The translations under genes and the position numbers were made by a program. Below, piece after piece: positions 1-9,532 of a stretch of 64,000 nucleotides of DNA. How positions within the stretch are numbered: the first letter of the stretch is position 1; each line of letters opens with the position of its first letter. Source of the DNA: Paenibacillus lutimineralis (GTDB lineage Bacteria; Bacillota; Bacilli; Paenibacillales; Paenibacillaceae); assembly GCF_003991425.1 (NCBI RefSeq), contig NZ_CP034346.1, forward strand, positions 657,501 to 721,500, given 5' to 3'. The notes beneath the pieces were generated by a model. The model saw only the letters and a program-made list of their open reading frames with translations. It ran no database searches and was not told the DNA's origin.

Positions 1-559
1 TCTGCTCCTGCGTGATGAATCGAAATGGGTAGAGTCAGGCTTGGGCAAAAATCCTTCACCATCTGGGGGATACCCGCTCTTTACCGTATTTGACAACGTG
101 GATGAGATTGAAGTGTCCTACGATATTCTCGCAAAATATTTGAAAGGCGAGGTTGATATTGACAGCATCGACTTCAGTACGCACAAGCTGCTTAAGGATG
201 ATATGAATGCGATCAAGAAGCTGAAGAAGGAACCGTTCGAGGATTTCTCGATCAACAATTGGGATTTGAAGGACAGCGGCGACCTGATAACAACCAACCT
301 GCCGCGTCTCATCTCGATTATGGTCGGCGACAGACCGCTGGCGACAGATACGAATATTAAAGAGGTATACAGTCTGTACTACGGTCAGACCGATACGATG
401 ACTTCCAGATGGGCGAATCTGCAGAAGCTGGAGAAGGAGACCTTCGCCAAGATCATCATGGGCTCGGCTCCGATCGATTCCTTTGACGATTTCGTCAACA
501 AGTGGAATAAGCAGGGCGGAGAGAAAATTCTCGGTGAAGTCGCTGAGATGAGCAAGTAA
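1..559 (+). CDS. Extracellular solute-binding protein, C-terminal part (gene starts before window)
   Basis: The frame is open to the left edge (first codons read L-L-L-R-D-E-S-K-W), so this is the 3' end of a longer gene. The final stretch, with GSAPIDSFDDFVNKW and GGEKILGEVAEMSK, is typical of family 1 solute-binding lipoproteins of carbohydrate ABC transporters (LipO-like) that are abundant in Paenibacillus. Such proteins capture a sugar or oligosaccharide outside the membrane and deliver it to two permeases. The N-terminal lipobox and the permeases, if adjacent, lie outside the window, so the ligand cannot be guessed. The gene ends just before a strong hairpin terminator. Confidence 0.7.
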   Translation, partial: LLLRDESKWVESGLGKNPSPSGGYPLFTVFDNVDEIEVSYDILAKYLKGEVDIDSIDFSTHKLLKDDMNAIKKLKKEPFEDFSINNWDLKDSGDLITTNLPRLISIMVGDRPLATDTNIKEVYSLYYGQTDTMTSRWANLQKLEKETFAKIIMGSAPIDSFDDFVNKWNKQGGEKILGEVAEMSK

Positions 560-570
560 ATAAAAAATAG

Positions 571-612
571 AACAGCCGGTAAGCGCGAGGAGCGTTTATC
601 GGCTGTTTTTTT
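571..612. terminator. Bidirectional intrinsic terminator
   Basis: AACAGCCG pairs with CGGCTGTT, followed by a run of seven T on the plus strand. A T-rich stretch also follows on the minus strand. It separates the solute-binding gene from the convergent sfp-like gene. Confidence 0.8.
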
Positions 613-628
613 GTATGGTTCAGAGTCT

Positions 629-1336
629 TTATTGAGTCGTTGTGTTAACGCGCATGAATCTTCTGTACAGCTCATCAAAATCGATGAACCGAGGCTGCTC
701 TGGGAAGTCCGCGCTTTGGGCGCAAACTGCCATTTTATGCAGCGGATCGGGGGTATATTGCTTGAAGAAACAGCGTTGGAAGCTGTTCTCCGTATCAAGT
801 TGAATATGGCCGTGCTGCTTGCTGACTGTAAATGAGGATAAGGGCAGGGAGAGGCCTCGGCCCTCCGCCTTGATGTAGCTCTCCTTCATAGTCCATAGCT
901 CAAAGAAATAGTCGGATCTGACCTCCAGCGGTATCTCGCGTAAATCCCTAACTTCTTGTTTGGAGAAGAAGCGATCTGCAATCCCGAGATCAATGTCACT
1001 CATCTGCTCGATATCAATACCGACAGGGGCATTGGAAATGGCACTGACAATCCACTGCCCGGAATGGGAATGGTTGAAATGCAGTCCTTCGTTCCCCTGA
1101 AGAATCGGCTTGCCATAGGCATTTTGCATAATCTGCAGTTCCTCATTAGCTATGCCAAGATAATCGCATATTAGCCACCTGGAGAGAATGTCAGCGATCA
1201 GCGAACGATACGCATCCTCTCGGCGGGCAAACTTACGTATTTTGTCCTGCTTAGGCAAGGGAAGCAAGCGAAGCAGGTTTTCAAAGTGGAGGGGATTCAT
1301 ATTATGCTGAAGCGGAGTCATATAAATTTCTAACAT
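629..1336 (-). CDS. sfp: 4'-phosphopantetheinyl transferase, Sfp type
   Basis: This 235-residue protein has the Sfp family hallmarks in order: FNHSHSG near residue 90, VGIDIEQ near residue 105 (Mg-binding Asp), and FFELWTMKESYIKAEGRG near residue 150 (catalytic and Mg-binding W-x-x-K-E-S/A-Y-x-K). The family transfers the phosphopantetheine arm of CoA onto acyl or peptidyl carrier proteins. The length matches B. subtilis Sfp-class enzymes. The ATG at 1336 has GGGAG six bases upstream. No NRPS or PKS gene is visible in the window, so the carrier-protein substrate lies elsewhere. It is a stand-alone gene convergent with its left neighbour. Confidence 0.92.
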   Translation of the reverse strand: MLEIYMTPLQHNMNPLHFENLLRLLPLPKQDKIRKFARREDAYRSLIADILSRWLICDYLGIANEELQIMQNAYGKPILQGNEGLHFNHSHSGQWIVSAISNAPVGIDIEQMSDIDLGIADRFFSKQEVRDLREIPLEVRSDYFFELWTMKESYIKAEGRGLSLPLSSFTVSKQHGHIQLDTENSFQRCFFKQYTPDPLHKMAVCAQSADFPEQPRFIDFDELYRRFMRVNTTTQ

Positions 1337-1576
1337 AAGGTTCTCCCGTTATTCGAAAGTATATTGTTAAGAAGAAGCTCTTCTCTATCGATTTCCATTT
1401 TAACACAGTATGGTTGTAGTGAAATTTGTGGATGATAAAAAGGAAGAGGACTGTTCCCAAAGTTCCCAAAAATAATCTTAAATTAATCCTACCCATTTAG
1501 TCGAGATTATGATATTATATCGACATTAATAATTCAGTAAGGTCATTATGATATGACAGTTGAGGGGGAGACAGAA

Positions 1577-2968
1577 GTGGAAACCATTCAAGTCATTCTG
1601 AATGTTGTCGTTATGCTTGCATTAATCGGGCTGTTGCTCTGGATGCAGAAGAAGCATATTTCTTTTACAAAGCGAGTATTTACCGGTCTTGGATTGGGGC
1701 TCGTATTTGGGGTTGTATTACAAGCTATCTATACTTCCAGCTCTGATGTGCTGGCCAAATCGTCGGATTGGTTCAATCTTGTCGGACGGGGTTATGTCGG
1801 CTTATTGCAAATGGTCGTTATCCCGCTGATTATGGTATCGATCATCTCTGCGATTATGAAATTGAAGGGCAAACAGAATTTGGGCAAGATGACTGCTCTG
1901 ATTATTGCTACATTGCTGATAACAACAGCAATCGCTGCGACCGTAAGTATCGTTACTAGCCTTAGCTTCGATCTGAAGGCAATTCAAATTGAAGCGGGCC
2001 AGAAAGAACAGGAGCGCGGAGCGAAGCTTGAAGAGCGTGTCGGCGATGTAGCCGATAAGACGATCCCGCAGTATGTCCTGGATTTCATCCCAACGAATCC
2101 GTTTGCGGATATGGCTGGTTCACGTAGTTCTTCGACAATGGCCGTCGTGATTTTCTCAGCGTTTATTGGTGTTGCTGTACTTGGAATAGACCGGAAGAAG
2201 CCAGAACAGGCAGAGACCTTCCGTAAAATCGTTGAATCTGTATACGCCGTTGTTATGCGAATTGTAACTTTGGTGCTGAGGCTGACACCTTACGGGATTC
2301 TGGCGCTTATCACCAATGTAGTGGCGACGACGAACCCGCAAGAAATTCTGAAACTGATCAAGTTCGTCGGCGCTTCCTATGTAGCTCTGATCGTGATGTT
2401 CATTATTCATTTAATTATACTGGCACTCTTCGGATACAATCCGATTCAGTACGTAAGAAAAGTATTCCCGACACTGGTCTTCGCGTTCACATCCCGTTCT
2501 AGTATTGCTACCATTCCGCTGAACGTGGAGACTCAGACGAAGCGTCTGGGTGTGCCTGAGGGGGTTGCCAACTTGTCGGCTTCGTTCGGCTCGATGATCG
2601 GGCAGAACGGATGCGCCGGGATCTATCCGGCGATGCTGGCGGTAATGATCGCACCGACGGTAGGTATTAATCCAATGAGCTGGGATTTCATCATTACCTT
2701 GATTCTTGTTGTAGTGATCAGTTCGTTCGGTGTTGCTGGCGTTGGTGGTGGAGCTACCTTTGCTTCGCTGATCGTATTGTCGACGATGAACTTGCCTGTA
2801 GGTCTGGCGGGTCTGTTGATCTCCGTTGAACCGTTGATCGACATGGGCCGTACCACACTGAACGTCAACGATTCGATCGTAGCCGGGGTTGTCACCGGCA
2901 AGGTGCTTGGCGAGAACGATAAAGACGTGTTCAAGCAAAATGTAGAATTGGATGCTGTGCAAGCATAA
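1577..2968 (+). CDS. tcyP: L-cystine sodium symporter, TcyP-like (DAACS family)
   Basis: A 463-residue polytopic protein of the dicarboxylate/amino acid:cation symporter family. It has the family signatures LLQMVVIPLIMVSI, FTSRSSIATIPLNV (serine-rich re-entrant loop) and NGCAGIYPAMLAVMIAP, plus DMGRTTLNVNDSIVAG near the C-terminus. This pattern is that of TcyP (YhcL), which imports L-cystine. An upstream in-frame ATG at 1553 would add eight residues but has no ribosome-binding site. The GTG at 1577 is preceded at six bases by GAGGGGGAG and gives the expected family length, so I place the start there. Single-gene unit ending at a strong terminator. Confidence 0.88.
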   Translation: METIQVILNVVVMLALIGLLLWMQKKHISFTKRVFTGLGLGLVFGVVLQAIYTSSSDVLAKSSDWFNLVGRGYVGLLQMVVIPLIMVSIISAIMKLKGKQNLGKMTALIIATLLITTAIAATVSIVTSLSFDLKAIQIEAGQKEQERGAKLEERVGDVADKTIPQYVLDFIPTNPFADMAGSRSSSTMAVVIFSAFIGVAVLGIDRKKPEQAETFRKIVESVYAVVMRIVTLVLRLTPYGILALITNVVATTNPQEILKLIKFVGASYVALIVMFIIHLIILALFGYNPIQYVRKVFPTLVFAFTSRSSIATIPLNVETQTKRLGVPEGVANLSASFGSMIGQNGCAGIYPAMLAVMIAPTVGINPMSWDFIITLILVVVISSFGVAGVGGGATFASLIVLSTMNLPVGLAGLLISVEPLIDMGRTTLNVNDSIVAGVVTGKVLGENDKDVFKQNVELDAVQA

Positions 2969-2981
2969 TATATAAAATGAT

Positions 2982-3035
2982 AAGGCGGCAGCCTCGGATC
3001 ATCTTTCAAAGATGAGAGAGGCTGCCGCCTTTTTA
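2982..3035 (+). terminator. Intrinsic terminator after tcyP
   Basis: AAGGCGGCAGCCTC pairs with GAGGCTGCCGCCTT, followed by TTTTTAT. The inner ATCTTTC/GATGAG sequence may extend the stem. It may also serve the convergent pilin cluster. Confidence 0.88.
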
Positions 3036-3065
3036 TACAGATGTAGATCAGTCTATTTGGCCTAA

Positions 3066-4325
3066 TTATAGGCTCCCTTCAATGAACACAATATCGGCTG
3101 GCTGCTTCGGCGGCTGCTTGTTGATATCCGTTCCTTCGATGGTAAGTTTGTCGTTGCCATTGAGGTGGATTGCGCCGTTCGAGTATACATAACCAAGCAG
3201 GGAAGGAGAGTCGGATCCGGCATTCAATGCGATGGAGCCCGCGGCATAAATCTTGAATTGGCTGCGGTTATATAAAGTACCATTGACCTCGGATTTCACA
3301 TAAATGCGTCCTGCTGTGAGTGTACCGTTAATATTAATTTGATTTGTATAGATATCTCCCTCAATGACTGCCTTAGTTGGAGTACTTCCGTTCATGTTCA
3401 TAGATCCGTTGACGCGAATGGATTCTCCAGAGTGAATTTCGGCGCCTCCATTAAAAATTAGATTCCCGTTAATGTAAATATGGCCGCTGGCGGAGAGATT
3501 TGATCCGGGTTGCATCGTTAGCTCGCCTTGAATGACTAGGTCGCCATCAATTTCGATCATCGCTCCATCCATGAGTTTCAAACTTTTGAGAGCGGTCGAC
3601 TCAGTATAATGCTCATTCCCAGAGACCTCGAAATTCGCCGGACGAATAGGGATTTGATGGAGCAAGTCAGATAAGGATTGGGATAACTGCTGATCAAACT
3701 CGGATACCATGGAAGCTACTTCCACCCTTGAAGGCAAGACCAGACCATTCATAGGTGGAGTGACAGGCGTCACCTTCTGGCCGTTAACGGTGGACTGGTT
3801 GTCTGCTAATGCACCGGCAGTGTAGATACTTCCCTCAATGATTGTCTTGTTGATATCCAGGGAGCCTTGACTAACGACGGCATATCCGTTGCCATCTTCT
3901 CCATCCGAGGGCCCAGTCGGATCGTAGCTTAGCGCGATCTCTACTTTTCTCTGCACAGTTTGGATGATTTTGCCCGATTTGCCTTGAGCAGATACTACTG
4001 CGGTATAGCGCTGGCTCTCTTCATCCATCATCACGGTATCAGGGTCCACATAGGATGCAGCTGTATCGTGGACAAGCTCCAAAGTGACCCTATCCTCCTG
4101 ATCTTGCAAATTTATAATTTGTACACGGAGATCAGACAGCTTTAGCATCAGCTTCGTCTCACCGTCAGCCTGTGCGGATACGATATCTCCTGATATATTC
4201 ACCATGCCTTGTGAATCGGCAACACTTCTCATGACAAGCGTTCCGAGGAGGAACAGCAGGACGGTAAGAAGCAGCACGGAGACGAGAGCGTAGCCGTGTT
4301 CAGTGGAACGTGGGGATCTATCCAT
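3066..4325 (-). CDS. PilX-like pilus-associated protein with repetitive beta-rich passenger
   Basis: Starting at the ATG at 4325 (GAGGTGA eight bases upstream, 13 bases after the stop of the preceding gene), this gives 419 residues. A prepilin-like N-terminus (HGYALVSVLLLTVLLFLLGTL) is followed by a coiled region. From about residue 240 come repeated short Gly/Asn/Ile turns such as IDGDLVIQGELTM, IYINGNLIFNGGA, IRVNGSMNMNG, IEGDIYTNQININ. Such repeats suggest a right-handed beta-helix or polymer-forming (bactofilin-like) fold. In PilX-type minor pilins the N-terminal helix anchors the protein in the pilus or pseudopilus complex. Last of three cotranscribed genes divergent from pilB. The passenger role, possibly adhesive, is inference. 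Confidence 0.7.
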   Translation of the reverse strand: MDRSPRSTEHGYALVSVLLLTVLLFLLGTLVMRSVADSQGMVNISGDIVSAQADGETKLMLKLSDLRVQIINLQDQEDRVTLELVHDTAASYVDPDTVMMDEESQRYTAVVSAQGKSGKIIQTVQRKVEIALSYDPTGPSDGEDGNGYAVVSQGSLDINKTIIEGSIYTAGALADNQSTVNGQKVTPVTPPMNGLVLPSRVEVASMVSEFDQQLSQSLSDLLHQIPIRPANFEVSGNEHYTESTALKSLKLMDGAMIEIDGDLVIQGELTMQPGSNLSASGHIYINGNLIFNGGAEIHSGESIRVNGSMNMNGSTPTKAVIEGDIYTNQININGTLTAGRIYVKSEVNGTLYNRSQFKIYAAGSIALNAGSDSPSLLGYVYSNGAIHLNGNDKLTIEGTDINKQPPKQPADIVFIEGSL

Positions 4326-4338
4326 GTTCTCATTCACC

Positions 4339-4833
4339 TCATGATATGAATTTGATCGAGACGAATAAATAAAGGGGTTCGACATTAGGCGCATTAATAA
4401 GCCGAAATTTCAGATGGAGCTGGAGTCCGGCAGTATCTTTTACAAAGAAAGAACCGGCCAGCGACAAGCCATCATCATTCATCTGGGAACCATTCACATA
4501 CAGATTTCCATCGTTAAGCCGAACAGCAACGGGCTGAGTACTTCCGCTGAGCACATCGGTCAACACTTCAGCCTGGAACTTGTCCAGTGGTCCAACCGCG
4601 TCCCTATCGGTGATCTTGGTTGCATTCTTCAGCTTGGCCTGCAGACTAGAGCTAAGTGTAACAGCTTGGTTGCGTAGTTCAGTCTCATGATTGATGCGCC
4701 CATAGGCCATCAGGGAGGTGGTAAGAACTGTAGAGACTAGCATGAGCAGCAGTGCGGATAAGGCGATCGCGGCGAGCAGCTCGACAAGGGTCAGACCGTC
4801 CTCATTCTTGAACCGTTGCGCTAGGTTTCTCAT
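4339..4833 (-). CDS. Type IV pilin-like minor prepilin (PulG/PilW-like)
   Basis: 164 residues. The N-terminal signal EDG-LTLVELLAAIALSALLLMLV is a class III prepilin peptidase site: Gly at -1, Leu at +1, Glu at +5, then a hydrophobic helix. After cleavage and N-methylation by the prepilin peptidase encoded at 10245 the helix would pack in the pilus core. The start at 4833 overlaps the stop of the upstream gene (ATGA) and has GGAGGTG seven bases upstream. A longer reading from 4932 lacks such a site. Middle gene of the three-gene minor pilin unit. Confidence 0.82.
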   Translation of the reverse strand: MRNLAQRFKNEDGLTLVELLAAIALSALLLMLVSTVLTTSLMAYGRINHETELRNQAVTLSSSLQAKLKNATKITDRDAVGPLDKFQAEVLTDVLSGSTQPVAVRLNDGNLYVNGSQMNDDGLSLAGSFFVKDTAGLQLHLKFRLINAPNVEPLYLFVSIKFIS

Positions 4834-5303
4834 GTCTGGGCACCTCCGTTCTGCTGGTAATCCCGTCTGGCGGCGCCAACCAGTGAGATCTGATGCCTGT
4901 ATTGCTCTGGATGATCCGGATCTTTGGACCAATATACGGTGACTGTGATGTACAGGAAGTCGGAATTGAATGGATACTCGGGGTAGGACGAGCTTACTAT
5001 GGTTTGAATGGAATAGATATCTTCAGCTTGCTCGGGCAGAGAACTGCCGGAGTTAGCATATTGTTGCAGCTGGTCAAAAGCCATGGACTGAGTTTCATGC
5101 AGCTTGGCATTGGCGAGGTGAGTGGCCGATAGCTGTTGGTTGATGAGCTTGCTCTGTGCGGCGCTGTTCGTGAAGTAAGACAGGAAGTATAGGCTGATCA
5201 GTGAGAGGATGACCAGTGCAGCCGCTACCTCAATCAGAGTCAGTCCATCCTCGCGCGCGAGCGCGCTGCGACAGGACATGCAGCATTTGCGGGCAATACC
5301 CAT
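4830..5303 (-). CDS. Type IV pilin-like minor prepilin (PilV-like)
   Basis: 157 residues beginning MGIARKCCMSCRSALAREDG, then the prepilin motif LTLIEVAAALVILSLISLYFL, with cleavage expected after Gly and Glu at +5. The start at 5303 has GGGAG eight bases upstream; an earlier in-frame ATG at 5372 lacks one. The long positively charged leader with three Cys residues is somewhat unusual. First gene of the minus-strand minor pilin operon, divergent from pilB across a 270-base AT-rich region. Minor pilins of this class usually prime assembly or tune pilus function. Confidence 0.8.
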   Translation of the reverse strand: MGIARKCCMSCRSALAREDGLTLIEVAAALVILSLISLYFLSYFTNSAAQSKLINQQLSATHLANAKLHETQSMAFDQLQQYANSGSSLPEQAEDIYSIQTIVSSSYPEYPFNSDFLYITVTVYWSKDPDHPEQYRHQISLVGAARRDYQQNGGAQT

Positions 5304-5580
5304 ACTACTTACTCCCTTTCTACGGGGAAGATATTTTATTGCGAGAACCGACCCTATTAAACATATTTTCATACGAATAGGACGCTAGATGGAGTGACTA
5401 GGAACAATCTACCATTTATAATAGCATCTTTTCTAAAAAAGGTATATAATGTATAACATAACTTCCACAAACATCCTCGATTTTACATTTTTCTTACCTT
5501 ACCTAGTATTTCTGACCTACTTTTTCTACTTTCTATTCAACACAATCTAGCAAATCTGTCGTTCAATTCAGAGGTGAATG

Positions 5581-7272
5581 ATGCAGATGTTCAAAAAAAG
5601 GCTTGGCGAGCTTCTCTTAGAGTCTGAGATTATAACGGAAGCGGAGTTGCAGGCTGCACTGGAGGAACAACGGCATTCCCGAAAGAAGCTCGGTGATATT
5701 CTGTTGTCGCAGGGCGTTATGACAGAACATCAATTGATCGAGGTGCTTGAATTTCAACTGGGAATTCCTCATGTGACACTATCGCGGTATCAAATCGATT
5801 CTAAGCTGGCCCAGATTGTGCCCGAGGGTCTGGCCAGACGGTATCATGTATTGCCGATCAGAGCGGATGGACGCAAGCTGATGATTGCAATGACGGACCC
5901 GCTTGATTTGCTCGTGATTGATGATCTACGGATGAGCACCGGCTTTACGATCGAGCCGGCGATTATATCGCAGGGCGAGCTGCAACTCGGGATCGCCAGA
6001 TTATACGGCCTGCAGAACTCCATGAATGAGATGATCAATGACATTAGCAGCGGGGACGGCCATATCGAAGTGGAAGAATCGTCTATTACCGATGAGGATT
6101 CCCCGGTCGTACGGCTGGTGCAGCAGATGATTGAACAAGCCGTTCGGCTTGGTGCAAGCGATATTCATGTTGATCCGATGGAGACGCAAGTGGCGATCCG
6201 CTACCGGATCGATGGCATGCTGCGCAATGAGCGATCCATTCCGAAGGCGATGCAGGGAGTGGTCACGGCACGGCTCAAAATTATGGGCAATCTGAATATC
6301 GCCGAACGCCGACTGCCTCAGGACGGACGGATTAAGCTGTCTGTTGACGGGAAAGGAATCGATATTCGCTTGTCCTCACTGCCGACAGTGCATGGAGAGA
6401 AGATCGTGATGCGTCTTCTGGACACCACATCCGGGATCAAGGGCATCGAGAAGCTTGGTATGACGAAGCACAATCTGGAGCTGTTCAGACGGATGATCGA
6501 GAAGCAGCATGGCATCGTGCTGTTAACCGGACCAACGGGCAGCGGCAAGACGACGACGCTCTATTCCGCGCTGCAGCATTTGAATCAGGAGCAGACCAAC
6601 ATTATTACCGTTGAGGATCCTGTCGAGTACATGCTGGAGGGCGTGAACCAGATGCAGGTGAATACGGGGGCTGGTCTGACCTTCGCCAAGGGGCTTCGCT
6701 CTATCTTGCGCCAGGACCCCAACATTATCATGGTCGGTGAGATCCGCGACTTCGAGACAGCCGAGATCGCGATCCGTGCTTCATTAACTGGTCACTTAGT
6801 ATTCTCGACATTACATACGAACGATGCCGTCAGCACGGTAGTCCGCCTTAGGGATATGGGGCTTGAACCGTATTTGATATCCTCCTCATTAATTGGAGTC
6901 GTAGCCCAGAGGCTAGTCAGATGTATTTGCCCTGATTGCCGAACGGCGTATTCTCCGGATCTGCAGGAGAGGATCTATCTTGAACGTATTGGCGTTCAGG
7001 CCGATACGTTGTATCGCGGGACAGGCTGTGGAACATGCGGCAAGAGCGGGTACAGAGGAAGAATGGCTGTCCATGAGGTGTTGTATCTGGATGATGAGCT
7101 ACGGGCTGCGATCGTGAACGGTGTTCCGATTCAACAGCTGCGCCGCTATTCGTCGGAACGGGGGATGAAGCCATTGTTCGAAGATGGCCTTCTCAAAATG
7201 CAGGAAGGTAAGACAACGCTGCAGGAAATACTTCGGGAGACCGGAGAGGAAGAGGAGGTGAGCGGAAATTGA
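5581..7272 (+). CDS. pilB: Type IV pilus assembly ATPase PilB (GspE family)
   Basis: About 563 residues. An N-terminal MshEN/GspE_N domain (residues 1-150) precedes the hexameric ATPase core: Walker A GPTGSGKTTT, Asp box VEDPVEYMLEGVNQ, Walker B LRQDPNIIMVGEIRD, His box TGHLVFSTLHTND, and a zinc-type tetracysteine CICPDC...CGTCG. It powers pilin polymerisation at the cytoplasmic face. Three ATGs lie at 5578, 5581 and 5587; the GAGG core at 5571-5574 best fits 5581. The stop overlaps the pilT start (TTGA), indicating coupling. First gene of an eight-gene pilus operon. Confidence 0.93.
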   Translation: MQMFKKRLGELLLESEIITEAELQAALEEQRHSRKKLGDILLSQGVMTEHQLIEVLEFQLGIPHVTLSRYQIDSKLAQIVPEGLARRYHVLPIRADGRKLMIAMTDPLDLLVIDDLRMSTGFTIEPAIISQGELQLGIARLYGLQNSMNEMINDISSGDGHIEVEESSITDEDSPVVRLVQQMIEQAVRLGASDIHVDPMETQVAIRYRIDGMLRNERSIPKAMQGVVTARLKIMGNLNIAERRLPQDGRIKLSVDGKGIDIRLSSLPTVHGEKIVMRLLDTTSGIKGIEKLGMTKHNLELFRRMIEKQHGIVLLTGPTGSGKTTTLYSALQHLNQEQTNIITVEDPVEYMLEGVNQMQVNTGAGLTFAKGLRSILRQDPNIIMVGEIRDFETAEIAIRASLTGHLVFSTLHTNDAVSTVVRLRDMGLEPYLISSSLIGVVAQRLVRCICPDCRTAYSPDLQERIYLERIGVQADTLYRGTGCGTCGKSGYRGRMAVHEVLYLDDELRAAIVNGVPIQQLRRYSSERGMKPLFEDGLLKMQEGKTTLQEILRETGEEEEVSGN

Positions 7273-8318
7273 AGACCGCTGAGGTTTATTTCGTCGATCT
7301 GTTGCGCCAGGCATTTGATAGCGGTGCATCCGATCTTCATTTAACGGTCAATTCCCCCCCGGTCCTGCGTATTGACGGACAGCTTCACCGCCTGGATGAT
7401 GAGCCGCTGGTCCCATTGCAGCTGGAGGAGTTCACCAAGTCGATGCTAAATGAGGCGCAATATGAGAAATTCTCAGTCAGAGGCGAGTTGGACTTCTCAT
7501 ATGGGATACCTGGGCTATCTCGGTTTCGGATTAATGTCTATCGTCAGCGTGGGTCGGTCGGCATTGCGGCCCGGGTGATCTCTCCAACGGTCCCCTCTTT
7601 CGAGTCTTTGAAGCTGCCGCCGGTGCTGCTGAAGCTGGCGCAGAAGCCGCAGGGGCTATTCCTTGTGACAGGGCCTACAGGCAGCGGCAAATCTACGACA
7701 TTAGCTTCGTTGATTGACCATGTGAACAGGTTGAAGAGGAAGCATATCGTTACGCTGGAGGACCCGATTGAGTATTTGCATCGTCATGATCAATCGATCA
7801 TTAATCAGCGTGAGGTTGGTCTTGACACTACATCCTTCGGCGAAGGGCTGAGGGCTGCGCTCAGACAGGATCCTGACATGATTATGGTCGGCGAGATGCG
7901 TGATCCTGAGACGATTCGTACAGCAATCACCGCAGCCGAGACCGGCCATCTCGTATTCGCCACCCTTCATACCTCCGATGCTCCGCAGACGATCGATCGG
8001 ATTATCGATGCCTTCCCACCGGAGCAACAGGGACAGATTCGAATTCAATTGGCGGCAACATTGTTAGTTGTACTGTCACAGCGTCTGCTGCCGTCGCGTA
8101 ATGGAAAGGGGCGGGTATGCGCGACCGAACTGTTGCTCAATACGCCTGCTGTCGGCAACTTGATCCGTACAGAGAAGGTGCATCAGATCAAGAGTGTGAT
8201 GCAGACGAACCACCAGCTTGGCATGCATACACTGGATATGAGCTTACAAGAACTGCTACGGCTCAACCTGATCGATGAAGTTTCAGCCAAGCCGTATCTA
8301 GCAGAAGGACATATTTAA
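7269..8318 (+). CDS. pilT: Type IV pilus retraction ATPase PilT
   Basis: 349 residues from a TTG overlapping the pilB stop, with GAGGAGGTGAG upstream. Contains the PilT PAS-like N-domain (SGASDLHLTVNSPPVLRIDGQL), Walker A GPTGSGKSTT, LEDPIEYLH, Walker B LRQDPDMIMVGEMRD, and the His box TGHLVFATLHTSDAPQTIDRIID. PilT hexamers depolymerise pili to drive twitching motility and DNA uptake. The C-terminal AIRNLIRE motif of classical PilT appears as AVGNLIRTEKVHQI, consistent with a retraction ATPase. Second gene in the operon. Confidence 0.93.
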   Translation: MKTAEVYFVDLLRQAFDSGASDLHLTVNSPPVLRIDGQLHRLDDEPLVPLQLEEFTKSMLNEAQYEKFSVRGELDFSYGIPGLSRFRINVYRQRGSVGIAARVISPTVPSFESLKLPPVLLKLAQKPQGLFLVTGPTGSGKSTTLASLIDHVNRLKRKHIVTLEDPIEYLHRHDQSIINQREVGLDTTSFGEGLRAALRQDPDMIMVGEMRDPETIRTAITAAETGHLVFATLHTSDAPQTIDRIIDAFPPEQQGQIRIQLAATLLVVLSQRLLPSRNGKGRVCATELLLNTPAVGNLIRTEKVHQIKSVMQTNHQLGMHTLDMSLQELLRLNLIDEVSAKPYLAEGHI

Positions 8319-8319
8319 T

Positions 8320-9528
8320 ATGCCGCAGTATGCATATCGTGGGAAGGATATTGTATCAGGGCGCAGCTGCCGCGGCGTCATCCAGGCGATTGACCGCAGC
8401 AGCGCTCTAGCCGAGCTGAAGCAGCAGTATGTCGTGACGGATATTCAGGAGCAGCGGGAGACCGTATGGAACAAAGAGTTCTACATCGGCAGCCCGGTCA
8501 AGAATGAGCAGTTCGTCGTATTCTGCCGCCAATTTGCAACGATGATCCGCGCTGGCATATCGATTGTTGAGGCGACGAACGTGCTGGCAGCACAATGCGA
8601 GAGCAAGCCCCTGGCCAAGACGCTGCACGAGGTGAATGCGGAGCTTCGCAAGGGCAATACATTCTCTGGTGCGATCTCTGCTTATCCGCGCATATTTCCC
8701 CCGATATTTGTCCATATGATCCGGGCCGGGGAAGAATCGGGCAGTATGGAGGATACGTTGGAGCGGTTGGCCGTCTATTTTGAACGAGCGTATTTTACCC
8801 GGGAGAAGGTAAAATCGGCGATGACCTATCCGGCCATCGTCAGCATAATGGCCGTGTTCGTAGTGATTTTTCTACTGAAATTTATTATTCCGCGCTTCCA
8901 GACGATGTTCACTCAGCTTGGCGGTGATCTGCCAGCGATTACCCGCTTCACTCTCTCGCTGAGCCGAAGCATTGAGGAGCGCTGGTACATTTGGCTAATG
9001 GTCATGGTCTGGATTGTAGCTGTTATATATTTATTGCTCCGTTGGGAACGAGGCGCCTATGCTTGGGATTATATCAAGCTGAAAGTGCCGGTGTTTGGCC
9101 TGCTGAATCGTAAGAGCGCTATCGCTCAAATGACGCGCACCCTGTCTTCGCTCTATGCAAGCGCGGTGCCGGTGTTACAATCTTTGGCCATCGTGGAGAA
9201 GGTGGTCGGCAACAAGGTAATTGGGGCGACGATTCACGAATGCCAAATCTCGCTTCGACAGGGTCGTCCGCTCTCGGAGCAGCTTAAGCAATCCTGGATC
9301 TTCCCTCCGCTCGTCACCCAACTGATCCTAGTCGGTGAAGAGACCGGCTCGATCGATACGATGCTGGGCAAGGTGGCCGACTTCTATGAGAGTGATGTCG
9401 AGAATAGCGTGGACAAGCTCAAGCAGCTGATCGAACCGATTATGATCGTCCTTCTGGCCGGTGTCGTAGGCTTCATTATGGCGTCCATCATGATCCCAAT
9501 GCTGAGCCTTTATGGAAATATAAGCTAG
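8320..9528 (+). CDS. pilC: Type IV pilus inner-membrane platform protein PilC (GspF family)
   Basis: 402 residues with two GspF/T2SSF repeats (approximately 70-195 and 270-395), each with the family pattern FCRQFATMIRAGISIVEA / MTRTLSSLYASAVPVLQSL and GEESGSMEDTL / GEETGSIDTML. Three hydrophobic segments lie near residues 170, 220 and 380. PilC is the membrane rotor on which PilB and PilT act. ATG two bases after the pilT stop, with AGAAGGA upstream. A repeat element follows the gene before pilA. Confidence 0.92.
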   Translation: MPQYAYRGKDIVSGRSCRGVIQAIDRSSALAELKQQYVVTDIQEQRETVWNKEFYIGSPVKNEQFVVFCRQFATMIRAGISIVEATNVLAAQCESKPLAKTLHEVNAELRKGNTFSGAISAYPRIFPPIFVHMIRAGEESGSMEDTLERLAVYFERAYFTREKVKSAMTYPAIVSIMAVFVVIFLLKFIIPRFQTMFTQLGGDLPAITRFTLSLSRSIEERWYIWLMVMVWIVAVIYLLLRWERGAYAWDYIKLKVPVFGLLNRKSAIAQMTRTLSSLYASAVPVLQSLAIVEKVVGNKVIGATIHECQISLRQGRPLSEQLKQSWIFPPLVTQLILVGEETGSIDTMLGKVADFYESDVENSVDKLKQLIEPIMIVLLAGVVGFIMASIMIPMLSLYGNIS

Positions 9529-9532
9529 TAGC

